Shown: positions 51,185 to 58,641 of the stretch, piece by piece
Layout: each line of letters opens with the position of its first letter
Position numbering within the stretch: position 1 is the stretch's first letter
Assembly (NCBI RefSeq): GCF_022867805.1
Contig: NZ_JALIFO010000014.1
Coordinates: 154,006 to 218,005 of the forward strand
From: Cuneatibacter sp. NSJ-177
Lineage (GTDB): Bacteria > Bacillota > Clostridia > Lachnospirales > Lachnospiraceae
DNA length: 64,000 bases
Reading direction: 5' to 3'
Program-made: the position numbers and the translations under genes
The notes under the pieces: model-generated
Seen by the model: only the letters and a program-made list of their open reading frames with translations
Told to the model about the DNA's origin: nothing
The model's database searches: none

Positions 51185-51373
51185 TCAGTTCAAAGGGTCT
51201 AGATGTGCGATATCCTTGATAATTTGATCCATTTGCTCTTTCGTCTGAGCCTGTCTGGCCGCTTCCACGACCTGTCTTTTTTCCTGGTCGTTCATGCCGG
51301 CAAAATGATTCATCGCCTCTTCGTTCATCGCCAAACTAAAGCCAAATCCGATTGGCATGTCCTGCTCGTTCAA
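51185..51373 (-). CDS. Small conserved-looking protein downstream of spoVAC (62 aa)
   Basis: The likely product starts at TTG 51373 (read as MNEQDMPIGFGFSLAMNEEAM), overlapping the spoVAC stop as TTGA, with GGGGGTG upstream. The frame is open to 51418, but that part overlaps spoVAC. It is a soluble, helical, Asn/Glu/Gln-rich protein without cysteines. Small proteins of the PxGFGxALAMNxEAM type occur in Clostridia with no known role to me. Its translation coupling to spoVAC suggests a sporulation or germination link, in the place where spoVAD is usually found. Confidence 0.65.
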   Translation of the reverse strand: MNEQDMPIGFGFSLAMNEEAMNHFAGMNDQEKRQVVEAARQAQTKEQMDQIIKDIAHLDPLN

Positions 51374-51819
51374 CCCAACACCCCCCATGCTTTTAAAATC
51401 CAGTAGATTACCCCGCATGCCCAGCTTGCCAGGGTTCCGTAAAGAATAACCGGACCGGCAATCGTAAAAATTTTACAGCCGATTCCGAAGACCATTCCTT
51501 CCTTTTTGTACTCGATCGCAGGCGCCACCACGGAATTTGCAAAGCCGGTGATCGGCACCAACGCTCCAGCGCCGCCGAATTTTACGATGGAAGGAAAAAT
51601 GTTGAATCCGGTCAGTATGATGCTGCCCAGGATCAGGCAGATCAAGGTCCAGACACTGGCGTCTTCCTTGGCCGTTCCCATGGAGACAAACCAGTTGGTG
51701 AGAGCCTGCCCGATCGTGCAGATCACTCCGCCCACCAAGAAAGCTTTCATGACATTCATCGGTGTGTTATGGGTCGGCGTAACCTGCTTGATATACTCGC
51801 TGTACTCCTGTTCGTTCAT
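51370..51819 (-). CDS. spoVAC: Stage V sporulation protein AC
   Basis: A 149-aa inner-spore-membrane protein of the SpoVA dipicolinate channel. It contains the family blocks KAFLVGGVICTIGQALTNWF, KFGGAGALVPITGFANSVVAPAIEYKKEGMVFGIGCKIFTIAGPVILYG and about four membrane helices. I chose ATG 51819 (MNEQEYSEYIKQV) after AGGAGG; an upstream in-frame start has less support. It is not in one run with spoVAA/spoVAB because a terminator lies between, and no spoVAD or spoVAE follows. Confidence 0.93.
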   Translation of the reverse strand: MNEQEYSEYIKQVTPTHNTPMNVMKAFLVGGVICTIGQALTNWFVSMGTAKEDASVWTLICLILGSIILTGFNIFPSIVKFGGAGALVPITGFANSVVAPAIEYKKEGMVFGIGCKIFTIAGPVILYGTLASWACGVIYWILKAWGVLG

Positions 51820-51896
51820 ACGATTTCCTCCTTTTCCATAGTATCCCCTGGCTTTTTCCAAATTAACCGGATTTTTTGCATCAAATTCGGGGGATC

Positions 51897-51933
51897 AAAA
51901 AAGGCGGCACCGGATACCAGTTCCAATGCCGCC
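51897..51933 (-). terminator. Terminator between spoVAB and spoVAC
   Basis: TGCCGCC and GGCGGCA form a 7-bp GC-rich stem with a 17-nt loop, followed on the minus strand by TTTTTTGATC. It should end transcription from the spoIIA-sigF-spoVAA-spoVAB run. Confidence 0.8.
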
Positions 51934-52022
51934 ATGTCTTCTATCTAATTCTGTAAAATTCCCTAGTTCCCTTGCCGGAACCGCTATCGCCATCCGACAG
52001 GTCCGAATATTTTCCTGGTCCG

Positions 52023-52448
52023 TCACGATGCTGAGAATCCTTGAATAAAGTAGAAAAAGGATCCCAGGCATTTCCCAAGTGCCAGACTCAAAACCAAAAA
52101 CTGCATTCCCTCCGACAGTTTCAACCTGCGGCAGAGCACGGGAAACGCATTCAGGGTTTCCGCCAGCGACATGATCAGGCAGCCGACAAAAACACCGTAA
52201 GCAACCCCAACGATCCCCAATAAGATCTGCCCGCCGGGGATGGCAAACTCGTAGAGGAATGCCAGATTTCCCAGGGTTCCCCCCAGAACAAAGCAGTCTT
52301 CATACCAATGGATCCGATGAGCCGTTCCCGTCTTAGCCGCCAGCCGCTGCACCAGCCCGATTGCGCTGATAAAAGCAAAAATACCGGCGGAAGTGATCCC
52401 TCCGGCCGCGAAGCCGGCAATTCCCAGCAATATTTTTTCAACTGACAT
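52023..52448 (-). CDS. spoVAB: Stage V sporulation protein AB
   Basis: A 141-aa membrane protein with about four helices (ILLGIAGFAAGGITSAGIFAFISAIGLVQRLA, GGQILLGIVGVAYGVFVGCLIMSLAETLNAFPVL and others), as in the SpoVAB family. It starts MSVEKILLGI at ATG 52448, overlapping spoVAA by 11 nt. With SpoVAA and SpoVAC it takes part in dipicolinic acid handling in spores. It is the last gene before the terminator at 51897-51933. Confidence 0.92.
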   Translation of the reverse strand: MSVEKILLGIAGFAAGGITSAGIFAFISAIGLVQRLAAKTGTAHRIHWYEDCFVLGGTLGNLAFLYEFAIPGGQILLGIVGVAYGVFVGCLIMSLAETLNAFPVLCRRLKLSEGMQFLVLSLALGKCLGSFFYFIQGFSAS

Positions 52449-53070
52449 CGACGCCGTCCTCTTTTCTGTCCGCATCCTGAATGATCGCCGTATTTACATC
52501 CTGCTCATACACTCTCATCTGAACCTCAAGCGGCGTCGGATCGTCGGAAACCTTCAGTTTGGAAAAATGATTAAAGAAAACAACGATGCCCAGAAAAAGT
52601 CCCAGGGAATAGGTCCACTCCAGCACGGTTCTGCCGTCCGACGGCTGCCCGATCACCAACTCATACAGGGTTTTAAAAATAGAGCCCACATCCACATCAT
52701 TGTTAAATGTCATGATGGCAAAGGCCGCGCCCACAAATGTGATTACACAGACAACCGCCGTCTTCACATGCTCCAGCCAGGCATGCTTATTCGGTTTCTT
52801 GCGGCAGTCCACCACGGTGTCGCTGGCTCCCACGAAAGTCACCTGGATCTGAGAATCCTCACTTTGAATTTTACCCAGCACTTCCAGGGCAGAAAAAACG
52901 TAACGGTGTTTTCCTTTCGGCGGCACCTGGGCAATCAAGAGCCGCTCCCATTTTTGTTTCTCAGCCGGCTGATCACACCAGATTTCCGCAATCTGTCCCA
53001 GACGGATCTGGCGTTCGCGCACCGAGGCCTTATCTTTCAGCTTTACATAAAGCTCTCTTTTTCCAGACAC
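52438..53070 (-). CDS. spoVAA: Stage V sporulation protein AA
   Basis: A 210-aa protein with a soluble N-terminal part (ELYVKLKDKASVRERQIRLGQIAEIWC) and two membrane helices (about 113-135 and 160-180), as expected for SpoVAA. The start is GTG 53070, 6 nt after GGAGGTG; the open frame continues upstream through an overlapping small gene in another frame and lacks a ribosome site. It follows sigF in the same order as in Bacillus subtilis, but with a 53-aa gene in between. Confidence 0.9.
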   Translation of the reverse strand: MSGKRELYVKLKDKASVRERQIRLGQIAEIWCDQPAEKQKWERLLIAQVPPKGKHRYVFSALEVLGKIQSEDSQIQVTFVGASDTVVDCRKKPNKHAWLEHVKTAVVCVITFVGAAFAIMTFNNDVDVGSIFKTLYELVIGQPSDGRTVLEWTYSLGLFLGIVVFFNHFSKLKVSDDPTPLEVQMRVYEQDVNTAIIQDADRKEDGVDVS

Positions 53071-53204
53071 TGTCCACACCTCCGTATCATCGTCGCATCG
53101 GCAGATATTCCTTGATCTTTCCGTCCGAAAAACCAAAGCCCCGCCGCCAGCAGGCACAGGATGAGCAAAAGCACCAGTCCCTTCCAGAGAAAAGTCTCTT
53201 TCAT
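53043..53204 (-). CDS. 53-aa single-helix membrane protein between sigF and spoVAA
   Basis: ATG 53204 is preceded by AAAGGAGG at 9-nt spacing, a strong ribosome site. The product MKETFLWKGLVLLLILCLLA continues to a stop at 53043. Residues about 9-26 form one membrane helix, then comes a positively charged tail with two cysteines (RRCGQC). The frame overlaps the spoVAA start by 28 nt. I do not recognise a family. Its place in the sigF-spoVA operon suggests a forespore membrane protein. Confidence 0.65.
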   Translation of the reverse strand: MKETFLWKGLVLLLILCLLAAGLWFFGRKDQGISADATMIRRCGQCLEKESFM

Positions 53205-53294
53205 CGGCTCTGCCTCCTTTCCTTAATCTTGTCCGTCTTTTCCGGACAGTTCGGGATATCCCCGCGGCATTTCATGGATAGTATGGACAGTTTT

Positions 53295-54008
53295 TCATAG
53301 TTTTAATCGAAGCCTTTGCAGGATTTTCTTTTCCAGGCGGGAAACCTGGACCTGCGAGATTCCCAACACAGCGGCCACCTGGCTCTGCGTCTTTTCCTGG
53401 AAATAACGCATGGAAATCAAAGTTTTCTCCTTTTCCGTCAAGTCCTCCAGGAGTTCCTCCAAAACCATTTCATTCAGCACCTTTTCCTGAAAATCCGTCT
53501 TTTCCGCCAAACGGTCCACCAGTTGAATGTCATTGCCCTCACTCTGGTAAATGGTCTGATACAGTGATTCCACCTCGGCTCCGGATTCCAAGGCAGCCGC
53601 CAATTCTTCCGCGCCGACTCCCAGCTTGTCCGAGAGTTCCCCCAAAGTCGGTTCCCGTCCCAGCTGATTTCCCAGCTGTTCGGTGGCTAGGCGCGCCTTC
53701 ATCGCCATCTCTTTCAGGGACCGGCTGACTTTAATCATCCCATCATCCCGGAGGAACCGCTTAATCTCCCCGGTAATGATCGGGACCGCATAGGTCGAAA
53801 ACTTGACCTCATAGCTAAGGTCAAATTTATCGATAGCCTTCATCAGACCGATACAGCCGATCTGAGCCAGATCCTCCAGCTCATAGCCGCGCCGTTCAAA
53901 ACGCCGGACAATGCTCCAGACGAGTCCCAGGTTGTCTGTCACCAACTGATCCCGCGCCGCCCGGTCACCCTCCGCTGCTTTTTGGAGCAGGCGCAGGTTT
54001 TCATCCAT
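53295..54008 (-). CDS. sigF: RNA polymerase sporulation sigma factor SigF
   Basis: A 237-aa forespore-specific sigma factor. Region 2 is NLGLVWSIVRRFERRGYELEDLAQIGCIGLMKAIDKFD, followed by KFSTYAVPIITGEIKRFLRDDGMIKVSRSLKE. Region 4 carries the helix-turn-helix SQVAAVLGISQVQVSRLEKK. Of the three possible starts I chose ATG 54008 (MDENLRLLQ), 9 nt after GGGGGAAG; it overlaps spoIIAB by 8 nt. SpoIIAB holds it inactive until SpoIIAA is dephosphorylated. It is directly downstream of spoIIAA-spoIIAB. Confidence 0.96.
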   Translation of the reverse strand: MDENLRLLQKAAEGDRAARDQLVTDNLGLVWSIVRRFERRGYELEDLAQIGCIGLMKAIDKFDLSYEVKFSTYAVPIITGEIKRFLRDDGMIKVSRSLKEMAMKARLATEQLGNQLGREPTLGELSDKLGVGAEELAAALESGAEVESLYQTIYQSEGNDIQLVDRLAEKTDFQEKVLNEMVLEELLEDLTEKEKTLISMRYFQEKTQSQVAAVLGISQVQVSRLEKKILQRLRLKL

Positions 54009-54453
54009 TACCATTGTCTTCCCCCGCACCGATTTTCTTTTCCATCCGGATTGTCGTTCCTTGATCCGGCGCCGAAATCACTTGAAGGCTGTCCATAAAT
54101 GCTTCCATAAACGAAAAACCCATGCCGGAACGCTCCCCTTCGGGGCATGTCGTAAATAGCGGTTCCATCGCCTTTTCAATATCGGGAATCCCGACGCCCC
54201 AGTCCTGGATTTCCAGCGTCAACAGATCGCCCTCGATCTCTGCCAAAAGACGGATCTCACCTTCCCGGTCCCGGTATCCATGTACCACCGCGTTGGTCAC
54301 TGCCTCGGACACGGCGGTGCGGATATCCTCTAACTCTTCCAGCGTCGGGTCCAGGCGGGCCACAAACGCCGCCACCACAGCCCTGGCGAATGCCTCGTTT
54401 CGGGAACGACTCTCCATCGTCAGCGTCATTTTCTCTCTTTGTTCTTCTCTCAT
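54001..54453 (-). CDS. spoIIAB: Anti-sigma F factor (serine kinase)
   Basis: A 150-aa GHKL-type protein kinase that binds SigF and phosphorylates SpoIIAA. The N box is AVSEAVTNAVVHGY, and the ATP-lid region has DWGVGIPDIEKAMEPLFTTCPEGERSGMGFSFMEAFMD. GGGAGAGG precedes ATG 54453. It sits 17 nt after spoIIAA and overlaps sigF. Confidence 0.96.
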   Translation of the reverse strand: MREEQREKMTLTMESRSRNEAFARAVVAAFVARLDPTLEELEDIRTAVSEAVTNAVVHGYRDREGEIRLLAEIEGDLLTLEIQDWGVGIPDIEKAMEPLFTTCPEGERSGMGFSFMEAFMDSLQVISAPDQGTTIRMEKKIGAGEDNGNG

Positions 54454-54470
54454 GATCTTTCCTCTCCCTT

Positions 54471-54797
54471 CTATCGTTTCAGAGCGTCCGCTTCTTCTTC
54501 GCAGACCGCCGCCAGTTTTTCAATGCCGGACATCCGAAGCAGCCGCCGGATCCGGCGGCCCGCCCCATAGAGCGCCACGTCTCCTCCTGTCTCCTGCATC
54601 CGCTTATACCGCCCCAAGATCACTCCGATGCCGGTACTGTCCATAAAGTTTACCGCTGAAAAATCCAGTACGATCCGCCGGATATCATAGGAGCGCAGAC
54701 ACTCCTCCGTATCCTGCTTTAATGTCCCGCAGCTATGGTGATCCAGCTCTTCCGGCAAATGGATCACTAGATTTTTCCCGATCAATTCATATTCCAT
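54471..54797 (-). CDS. spoIIAA: Anti-sigma F factor antagonist
   Basis: A 108-aa STAS-domain protein. The phosphorylation site is Ser54 in NFMDSTGIGVILGRYK. The start MEYELIGKNL at 54797 follows GGAGGAGG; the open frame extends far upstream but without support. When dephosphorylated it releases SigF from SpoIIAB in the forespore. It is the first gene of the operon. I could not find a convincing sigma-H promoter in the 183-nt gap upstream. Confidence 0.95.
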   Translation of the reverse strand: MEYELIGKNLVIHLPEELDHHSCGTLKQDTEECLRSYDIRRIVLDFSAVNFMDSTGIGVILGRYKRMQETGGDVALYGAGRRIRRLLRMSGIEKLAAVCEEEADALKR

Positions 54798-54912
54798 AAG
54801 TCCTCCTCCTTTGATCGCTTTCTCCTCCTGCCAAAGAACCGGCCGCTCCGCCTCAGCTTGATCCGGGCCGGGGCAAAGTGCAGCGGATTCCTTACGTGCA
54901 GGTCCCAATGAA

Positions 54913-54960
54913 ACAAAAAGACATACACCAGACGTCTTCTCTCTGGTGTATGTCTTTTGT
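54913..54960 (-). terminator. Terminator between the zinc-ribbon TPR gene and spoIIAA
   Basis: A stem of about 18 bp (CAAAAGACATACACCAGA on the minus strand with its complement, one mismatch) is followed by TTTTTG. It separates the TPR unit from the spoIIA operon. Confidence 0.85.
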
Positions 54961-54980
54961 ATATTTCTGCTTAAAGCCAA

Positions 54981-56342
54981 TCAGCGCACGCGGCTGCTGG
55001 CTTGTTGGTAAAACTGGCTCTGCGGGAATTCATCGACGATCCGCTTAAAATACGGAGCCGCCTCGGTATCCCGTTTCGTGTTCTCATAGCACATGCCGAT
55101 ATAGAAAATCGCAGCGTCAAACTGAGGATCCAGCTCCAGGCAAGTCTCGAAAATCTGCATGGCATCGTTGTATTTATAATTATTGTAGAGCTCCATGCCG
55201 CTGTCGTAGATCTTCTGCACAACACCGCCGCTGTCCATAAAATCTTTCAGGAAATCGTAAACCGTTCCGAACGCCGCAGAATCCACCTGATCCCGCTCGA
55301 TGGCGGTGAAGGCCGTGGCCAGATTTCCCCAATCCTGGTTCAGGTAGCAGTTGGCCGCGGTCAGCAGCCGGTCATAGTTGGTGATCGTACCGTTCTCGCC
55401 GGTATACTGCTCCATCTGCTTTTTCATGGTGTCGACCTGATCCTGCAAGTCGGTGACACTATTATTCAGGGTATTGATCTCGGAATCTTTCTGCTCGATT
55501 TTTTCATTATAGGAAATCGCGGTCTGGTTCCAGCGGTTGCTGGCCTCCCGCTCCCTGGCCGGTGCAATCAGGAAAAAATACGTACAGGCGCAGACGGCGA
55601 CTCCGGTAACCAGCCCCAGCAAAAGCTGCAGGACCCGCGGTTTTTCCCGATAAGTTGGGACAATCACTTCCTCGGCCGCCTGCTGGGACATCTGCTGTTC
55701 CAGGTAGGAAACCTGCTTTTTAGGCTTGCTGATTTTCCCCCGGATTTCCCGCAGGTATTTCTGGCAGTAGGTATTCCCTTTATCCAACTGGAGAGCCCGT
55801 TTCAGCAGCTTGCTGGCTTTGGAATATTCGCCCTCGTTGATGTAAAGAAGAGCCAGGAGCTGGTATGCTTTCAGGAAACGGGGATGCTGGCCGATCACAC
55901 CTTTCAGCTGAATCACGGCAAGGTCCTCACTGTCGTGCTTGGCATAGTCCAGGGCCTGGTTAAACTTCTTGATCGCCTGATTCATTCGCTCCAAGTCGGC
56001 TTTTTCCCCTTGGACCCGGTTCAGATAGCCGTCGGCGGGATTATGATCCGGCTGGAAATTCTTGCTGATCACCCATTGGCTCAGCGCTTCGACAATTTCC
56101 CCCATTTCATAATAGACCAGCCCCAGCAGATTCCTGGCCGGTATATTTTTCTTATCGAACTGCAAGCTCTTGCTCAGCATTTCCGCCGCGCCGGTCAGAT
56201 CCCGCACCTTGGCCTTCTCCAAACCGGCATTATAGCAGCTGTTGGAAATCCGCACGATTTTCTTGTAAATCGTCACATCCGCGCCGCAGCGCAGGCAGAG
56301 CCTTCCGGAGCCCAGCACGCTTCCGCATTTGTAACAATTCAT
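54981..56342 (-). CDS. Zinc-ribbon and TPR-repeat membrane protein
   Basis: A 453-aa protein. A zinc-ribbon (CYKCG...CLRCG) opens it, then TPR-like repeats (about 30-210), one membrane helix (about 236-256), a coiled coil (about 265-305) and a second TPR region to the end (YNNYKYNDAMQIFETCLELDPQFDAAIFYIGMCYENTKRD). The helix suggests the N-terminal TPRs face the cytoplasm and the rest lies outside. Its ATG follows immediately on the stop of the 46-aa gene. It is probably a scaffold for an unknown membrane complex. Confidence 0.85.
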   Translation of the reverse strand: MNCYKCGSVLGSGRLCLRCGADVTIYKKIVRISNSCYNAGLEKAKVRDLTGAAEMLSKSLQFDKKNIPARNLLGLVYYEMGEIVEALSQWVISKNFQPDHNPADGYLNRVQGEKADLERMNQAIKKFNQALDYAKHDSEDLAVIQLKGVIGQHPRFLKAYQLLALLYINEGEYSKASKLLKRALQLDKGNTYCQKYLREIRGKISKPKKQVSYLEQQMSQQAAEEVIVPTYREKPRVLQLLLGLVTGVAVCACTYFFLIAPAREREASNRWNQTAISYNEKIEQKDSEINTLNNSVTDLQDQVDTMKKQMEQYTGENGTITNYDRLLTAANCYLNQDWGNLATAFTAIERDQVDSAAFGTVYDFLKDFMDSGGVVQKIYDSGMELYNNYKYNDAMQIFETCLELDPQFDAAIFYIGMCYENTKRDTEAAPYFKRIVDEFPQSQFYQQASSRVR

Positions 56343-56483
56343 TTACTGCTGCTCCTTTTCCTTCAGAATCTCCAGCATGATGTCGGTCATGTCCCGCAGA
56401 TTCATATTGACAATCACATCTTCGGCCTGTTCAATCTCCTTGCTAGGCTTAAATTTGCTCAGTTCCTCTTCAAAGTTGATCAT
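56343..56483 (-). CDS. 46-aa acidic small protein upstream of the zinc-ribbon TPR gene
   Basis: ATG 56483 lies 6 nt after GGAGGA. The product MINFEEELSKFKPSKEIEQA runs on for 46 residues to a stop at 56343, and the next gene starts at the very next base. It is acidic and helical (DMTDIMLEILKEKEQQ), without membrane helix. The tight linkage and ribosome site make it a real gene; I do not know a function. It may be a partner of the TPR protein. Confidence 0.65.
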   Translation of the reverse strand: MINFEEELSKFKPSKEIEQAEDVIVNMNLRDMTDIMLEILKEKEQQ

Positions 56484-56665
56484 GTATTTCCTCCGGTAAA
56501 ACCATCCTTCCCGCTCTTAAGCGGCGCAGGCTTGTCCCTCTCAGGCCCTGCTGTCCATGCCTTTTGGGCAGGCGCTTTGTGCGGCAAAGTTTGCATAAAT
56601 CTATTATACGGGAAGGAGTAAATTATGCAAGCGGTTTCTTTCGCAGGAATCGACCAATATTTTTC

Positions 56666-56694
56666 TTGACAGATTCCGGGGGGCCTGGTATATT
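56666..56694 (+). promoter_or_regulatory. Sigma-A promoter of the PadR-ABC exporter operon
   Basis: TTGACA (56666-56671) and TATATT (56689-56694) with exactly 17 nt between, 77 nt before ATG 56771. Confidence 0.85.
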
Positions 56695-56731
56695 TATATC
56701 GTCTTCCGATATATCGGGAGACGATATAAAT
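56692..56731 (+). promoter_or_regulatory. 40-bp palindromic operator (predicted PadR autoregulation site)
   Basis: The outer arms ATTTATATCGTCT and AGACGATATAAAT are perfect complements. Inside is the perfect 12-bp dyad CCGATATATCGG, with one mismatched pair between the two. It overlaps the -10 box and start site, as expected for autorepression by the adjacent PadR-type regulator. Confidence 0.75.
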
Positions 56732-56770
56732 GGAAATTTTAGGAATTGTTCTTTCGGAAAGGAGGCAAGG

Positions 56771-57112
56771 ATGGCAGATAACCATGATTCAGGCGCCTTA
56801 ACCGAAGCCGTATTCTACATTCTGCTCTCCTTGTACGAACCCTGCCACGGGTATGGCATCATGCAGAAGACGGAGGAGATGAGCAATGGCCGCGTCAGCC
56901 TCGGGCCCGGAACTCTCTACGGTGCGATCAACACGTTGATGGAGAAGGGATGGATCCATCCCTTCGGGGGCTATAGCCCCCGAAAAAAAATGTACTGCAT
57001 CACAGAAGAGGGGAAGGCTGCCGTAAAACGGGAGCTGGAGCGCCTGGAAGAGCTGTTGGAAAATGGACGCCGGGTCTCTGATCCCTCCGAAAGAACGGAG
57101 GACACACGATGA
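56771..57112 (+). CDS. PadR family transcriptional regulator
   Basis: A 113-aa winged-helix repressor: LTEAVFYILLSLYEPCHGYGIMQKTEEMSNGRVSLGPGTLYGAINTLMEKGWI with the beta-wing KKMYCITEEGKAAV. AAAGGAGG precedes ATG 56771; the open frame extends upstream across the operator and is not used. Its stop overlaps the DUF2812 start by 4 nt. Regulators of this type often control adjacent efflux genes and respond to the compounds exported. Confidence 0.94.
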   Translation: MADNHDSGALTEAVFYILLSLYEPCHGYGIMQKTEEMSNGRVSLGPGTLYGAINTLMEKGWIHPFGGYSPRKKMYCITEEGKAAVKRELERLEELLENGRRVSDPSERTEDTR

Positions 57113-57669
57113 AAAAAGTCCTGTTACGACCGTTTTATGACTATGAGAAAGAGGAGAAATGGCTGAACCAAAAAGCAAAGGAAGGCTGGGCTCTGACCTG
57201 GTACTGCTGGATGATCTATCGGTTCGAGCCCTGTGAGCCGGGAGAATATGCCTTTCGGATTGACTTTTTGAATCATCCCACCTGGCACCCGGCCAGCCGG
57301 GAATATTTTAGTTTCTTGGAAGAAATGGGAATTCAGGTAGTGGGGAAATGGCTTTTCTGGATCGCCTTGAAGAAGCGGACAGCCGACGGTCCCTTGGATC
57401 TCTACAGCGACTTGGAATCTCAGATCCGGCATTGCCAGCGGGTCGTGCGTTGGTTTACCGTCATTGCCGTAATTGAAATGATCGCCGTATTGATGATGCT
57501 GCCGGAATTTATTTTTCTGCACCTGATGGAGCATCATCCGTTCTTTGACTACCACAGCTTCTTCCTGATCTTGGTTTTCCTATTTTTATTCCTCCTGTTT
57601 CGTCTCCGCCAAAAGGTGCGCAAGCGGGAGCTGCGATACCGAAAAGAGCAGCAGATTCATGAAACCTGA
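57109..57669 (+). CDS. DUF2812 membrane protein
   Basis: A 186-aa protein of the DUF2812 family (MKKVLLRPFYDYEKEEKWLNQKAKEGWAL, then EYAFRIDFLNH). The first ~100 residues are soluble. Two membrane helices follow (IEMIAVLMMLPEFIFLHL and FFLILVFLFLFLLF), with a basic tail. Such genes are nearly always next to padR genes in Firmicutes; their role is not established. It is translationally coupled to the PadR gene. Confidence 0.88.
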   Translation: MKKVLLRPFYDYEKEEKWLNQKAKEGWALTWYCWMIYRFEPCEPGEYAFRIDFLNHPTWHPASREYFSFLEEMGIQVVGKWLFWIALKKRTADGPLDLYSDLESQIRHCQRVVRWFTVIAVIEMIAVLMMLPEFIFLHLMEHHPFFDYHSFFLILVFLFLFLLFRLRQKVRKRELRYRKEQQIHET

Positions 57670-57705
57670 TATCCCGATTCTCATACATGCAGAAAGGAGC
57701 ACTCA

Positions 57706-58641
57706 ATGAGATTAGAAGTAAAAGACATAACCAAGAGCTTTGAGGAAAAAGAAGTTCTCCACGGAATTTCCTTTTCTGTAGAAAGCGGCCGCGCCCTCGG
57801 CCTTCTCGGACGAAACGGCGCCGGAAAAACCACGACAATCCGGATTCTGATGGATATTTTTCGTCCCAACTCCGGGGAAGTCCTGCTGGACGGCAAACCG
57901 TTTGCACCAGCTGCCCAGGCCATTGGATACCTTCCGGAGGAGCGGGGGCTGTACCCCAAAAAAACAGTACTGGAGCAGATGATTTATCTGGGCCGTCTCC
58001 GCGGGCTTTCCAAAAAGCAGGCGGAGGAAAACAGCGCCCGCTGGCTGGCACGCCTCGGTGTGGAAGAGTACGCCAAGCGGAAGCTGGAAACGCTTTCTAA
58101 AGGAAATCAGCAAAAAGTGCAGCTTGCCTCCACGCTGGTCAGCGATCCGGAAATTGTGGTATTGGATGAACCGTTCAGCGGTTTGGATCCGGTGAACTCC
58201 CAGATTTTAAAAGATGTGATCCGGGAACTGATCGCGGAAAATAAGCTGGTCATCTTCTCCAGCCACCAGATGAGTTACGTGGAAGAATTCTGTGAAGATA
58301 TTGCCATCGTAAATTTCGGAGAAATCGTCCTGAAAGGCGATCTGCGCGACATCAAAAAGCGCTACGGCCAGAACCGCCTTATTTTGTCGGCCGACGGTTA
58401 CTCCCTGGACCAATTGACTGGATTCTGCAAGGATCATCTTTCGGAACTGGTCACGGTCGATGGCCAGACCCGCGACTACCTGATTCTTGGCCTGAAGGAA
58501 GGCGCCTCCCGCCGCGGACTTTTGGAGCAGCTTTTGGCCGACGGCCTGCCCATCGAGCACTTTGGGACTTATGAGCCTTCCCTGAATGATATTTTTGTAT
58601 CCTGCGTTGGCGAGGAGCAGGAGAACGGAGGTGCCGCATGA
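57706..58641 (+). CDS. ABC exporter ATP-binding protein (NatA-like)
   Basis: A 311-aa ATPase: Walker A GRNGAGKTT at 35-43, signature LSKGNQQKV, Walker B IVVLDEPFSGLDP. The C-terminal extension after residue 220 is typical of ABC-2 exporters such as NatA. AGAAAGGAGC precedes ATG 57706. Its stop overlaps the permease start by 4 nt. It works with the permease downstream to expel an unknown substrate, probably the inducer sensed by PadR. Confidence 0.94.
   Translation: MRLEVKDITKSFEEKEVLHGISFSVESGRALGLLGRNGAGKTTTIRILMDIFRPNSGEVLLDGKPFAPAAQAIGYLPEERGLYPKKTVLEQMIYLGRLRGLSKKQAEENSARWLARLGVEEYAKRKLETLSKGNQQKVQLASTLVSDPEIVVLDEPFSGLDPVNSQILKDVIRELIAENKLVIFSSHQMSYVEEFCEDIAIVNFGEIVLKGDLRDIKKRYGQNRLILSADGYSLDQLTGFCKDHLSELVTVDGQTRDYLILGLKEGASRRGLLEQLLADGLPIEHFGTYEPSLNDIFVSCVGEEQENGGAA

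Noticed and set aside
54798..54912. Sigma-H promoter of the spoIIA operon
   Set aside because: AAGGAAT-like -35 sequence is present but no GAAT-type -10 follows at the right spacing.
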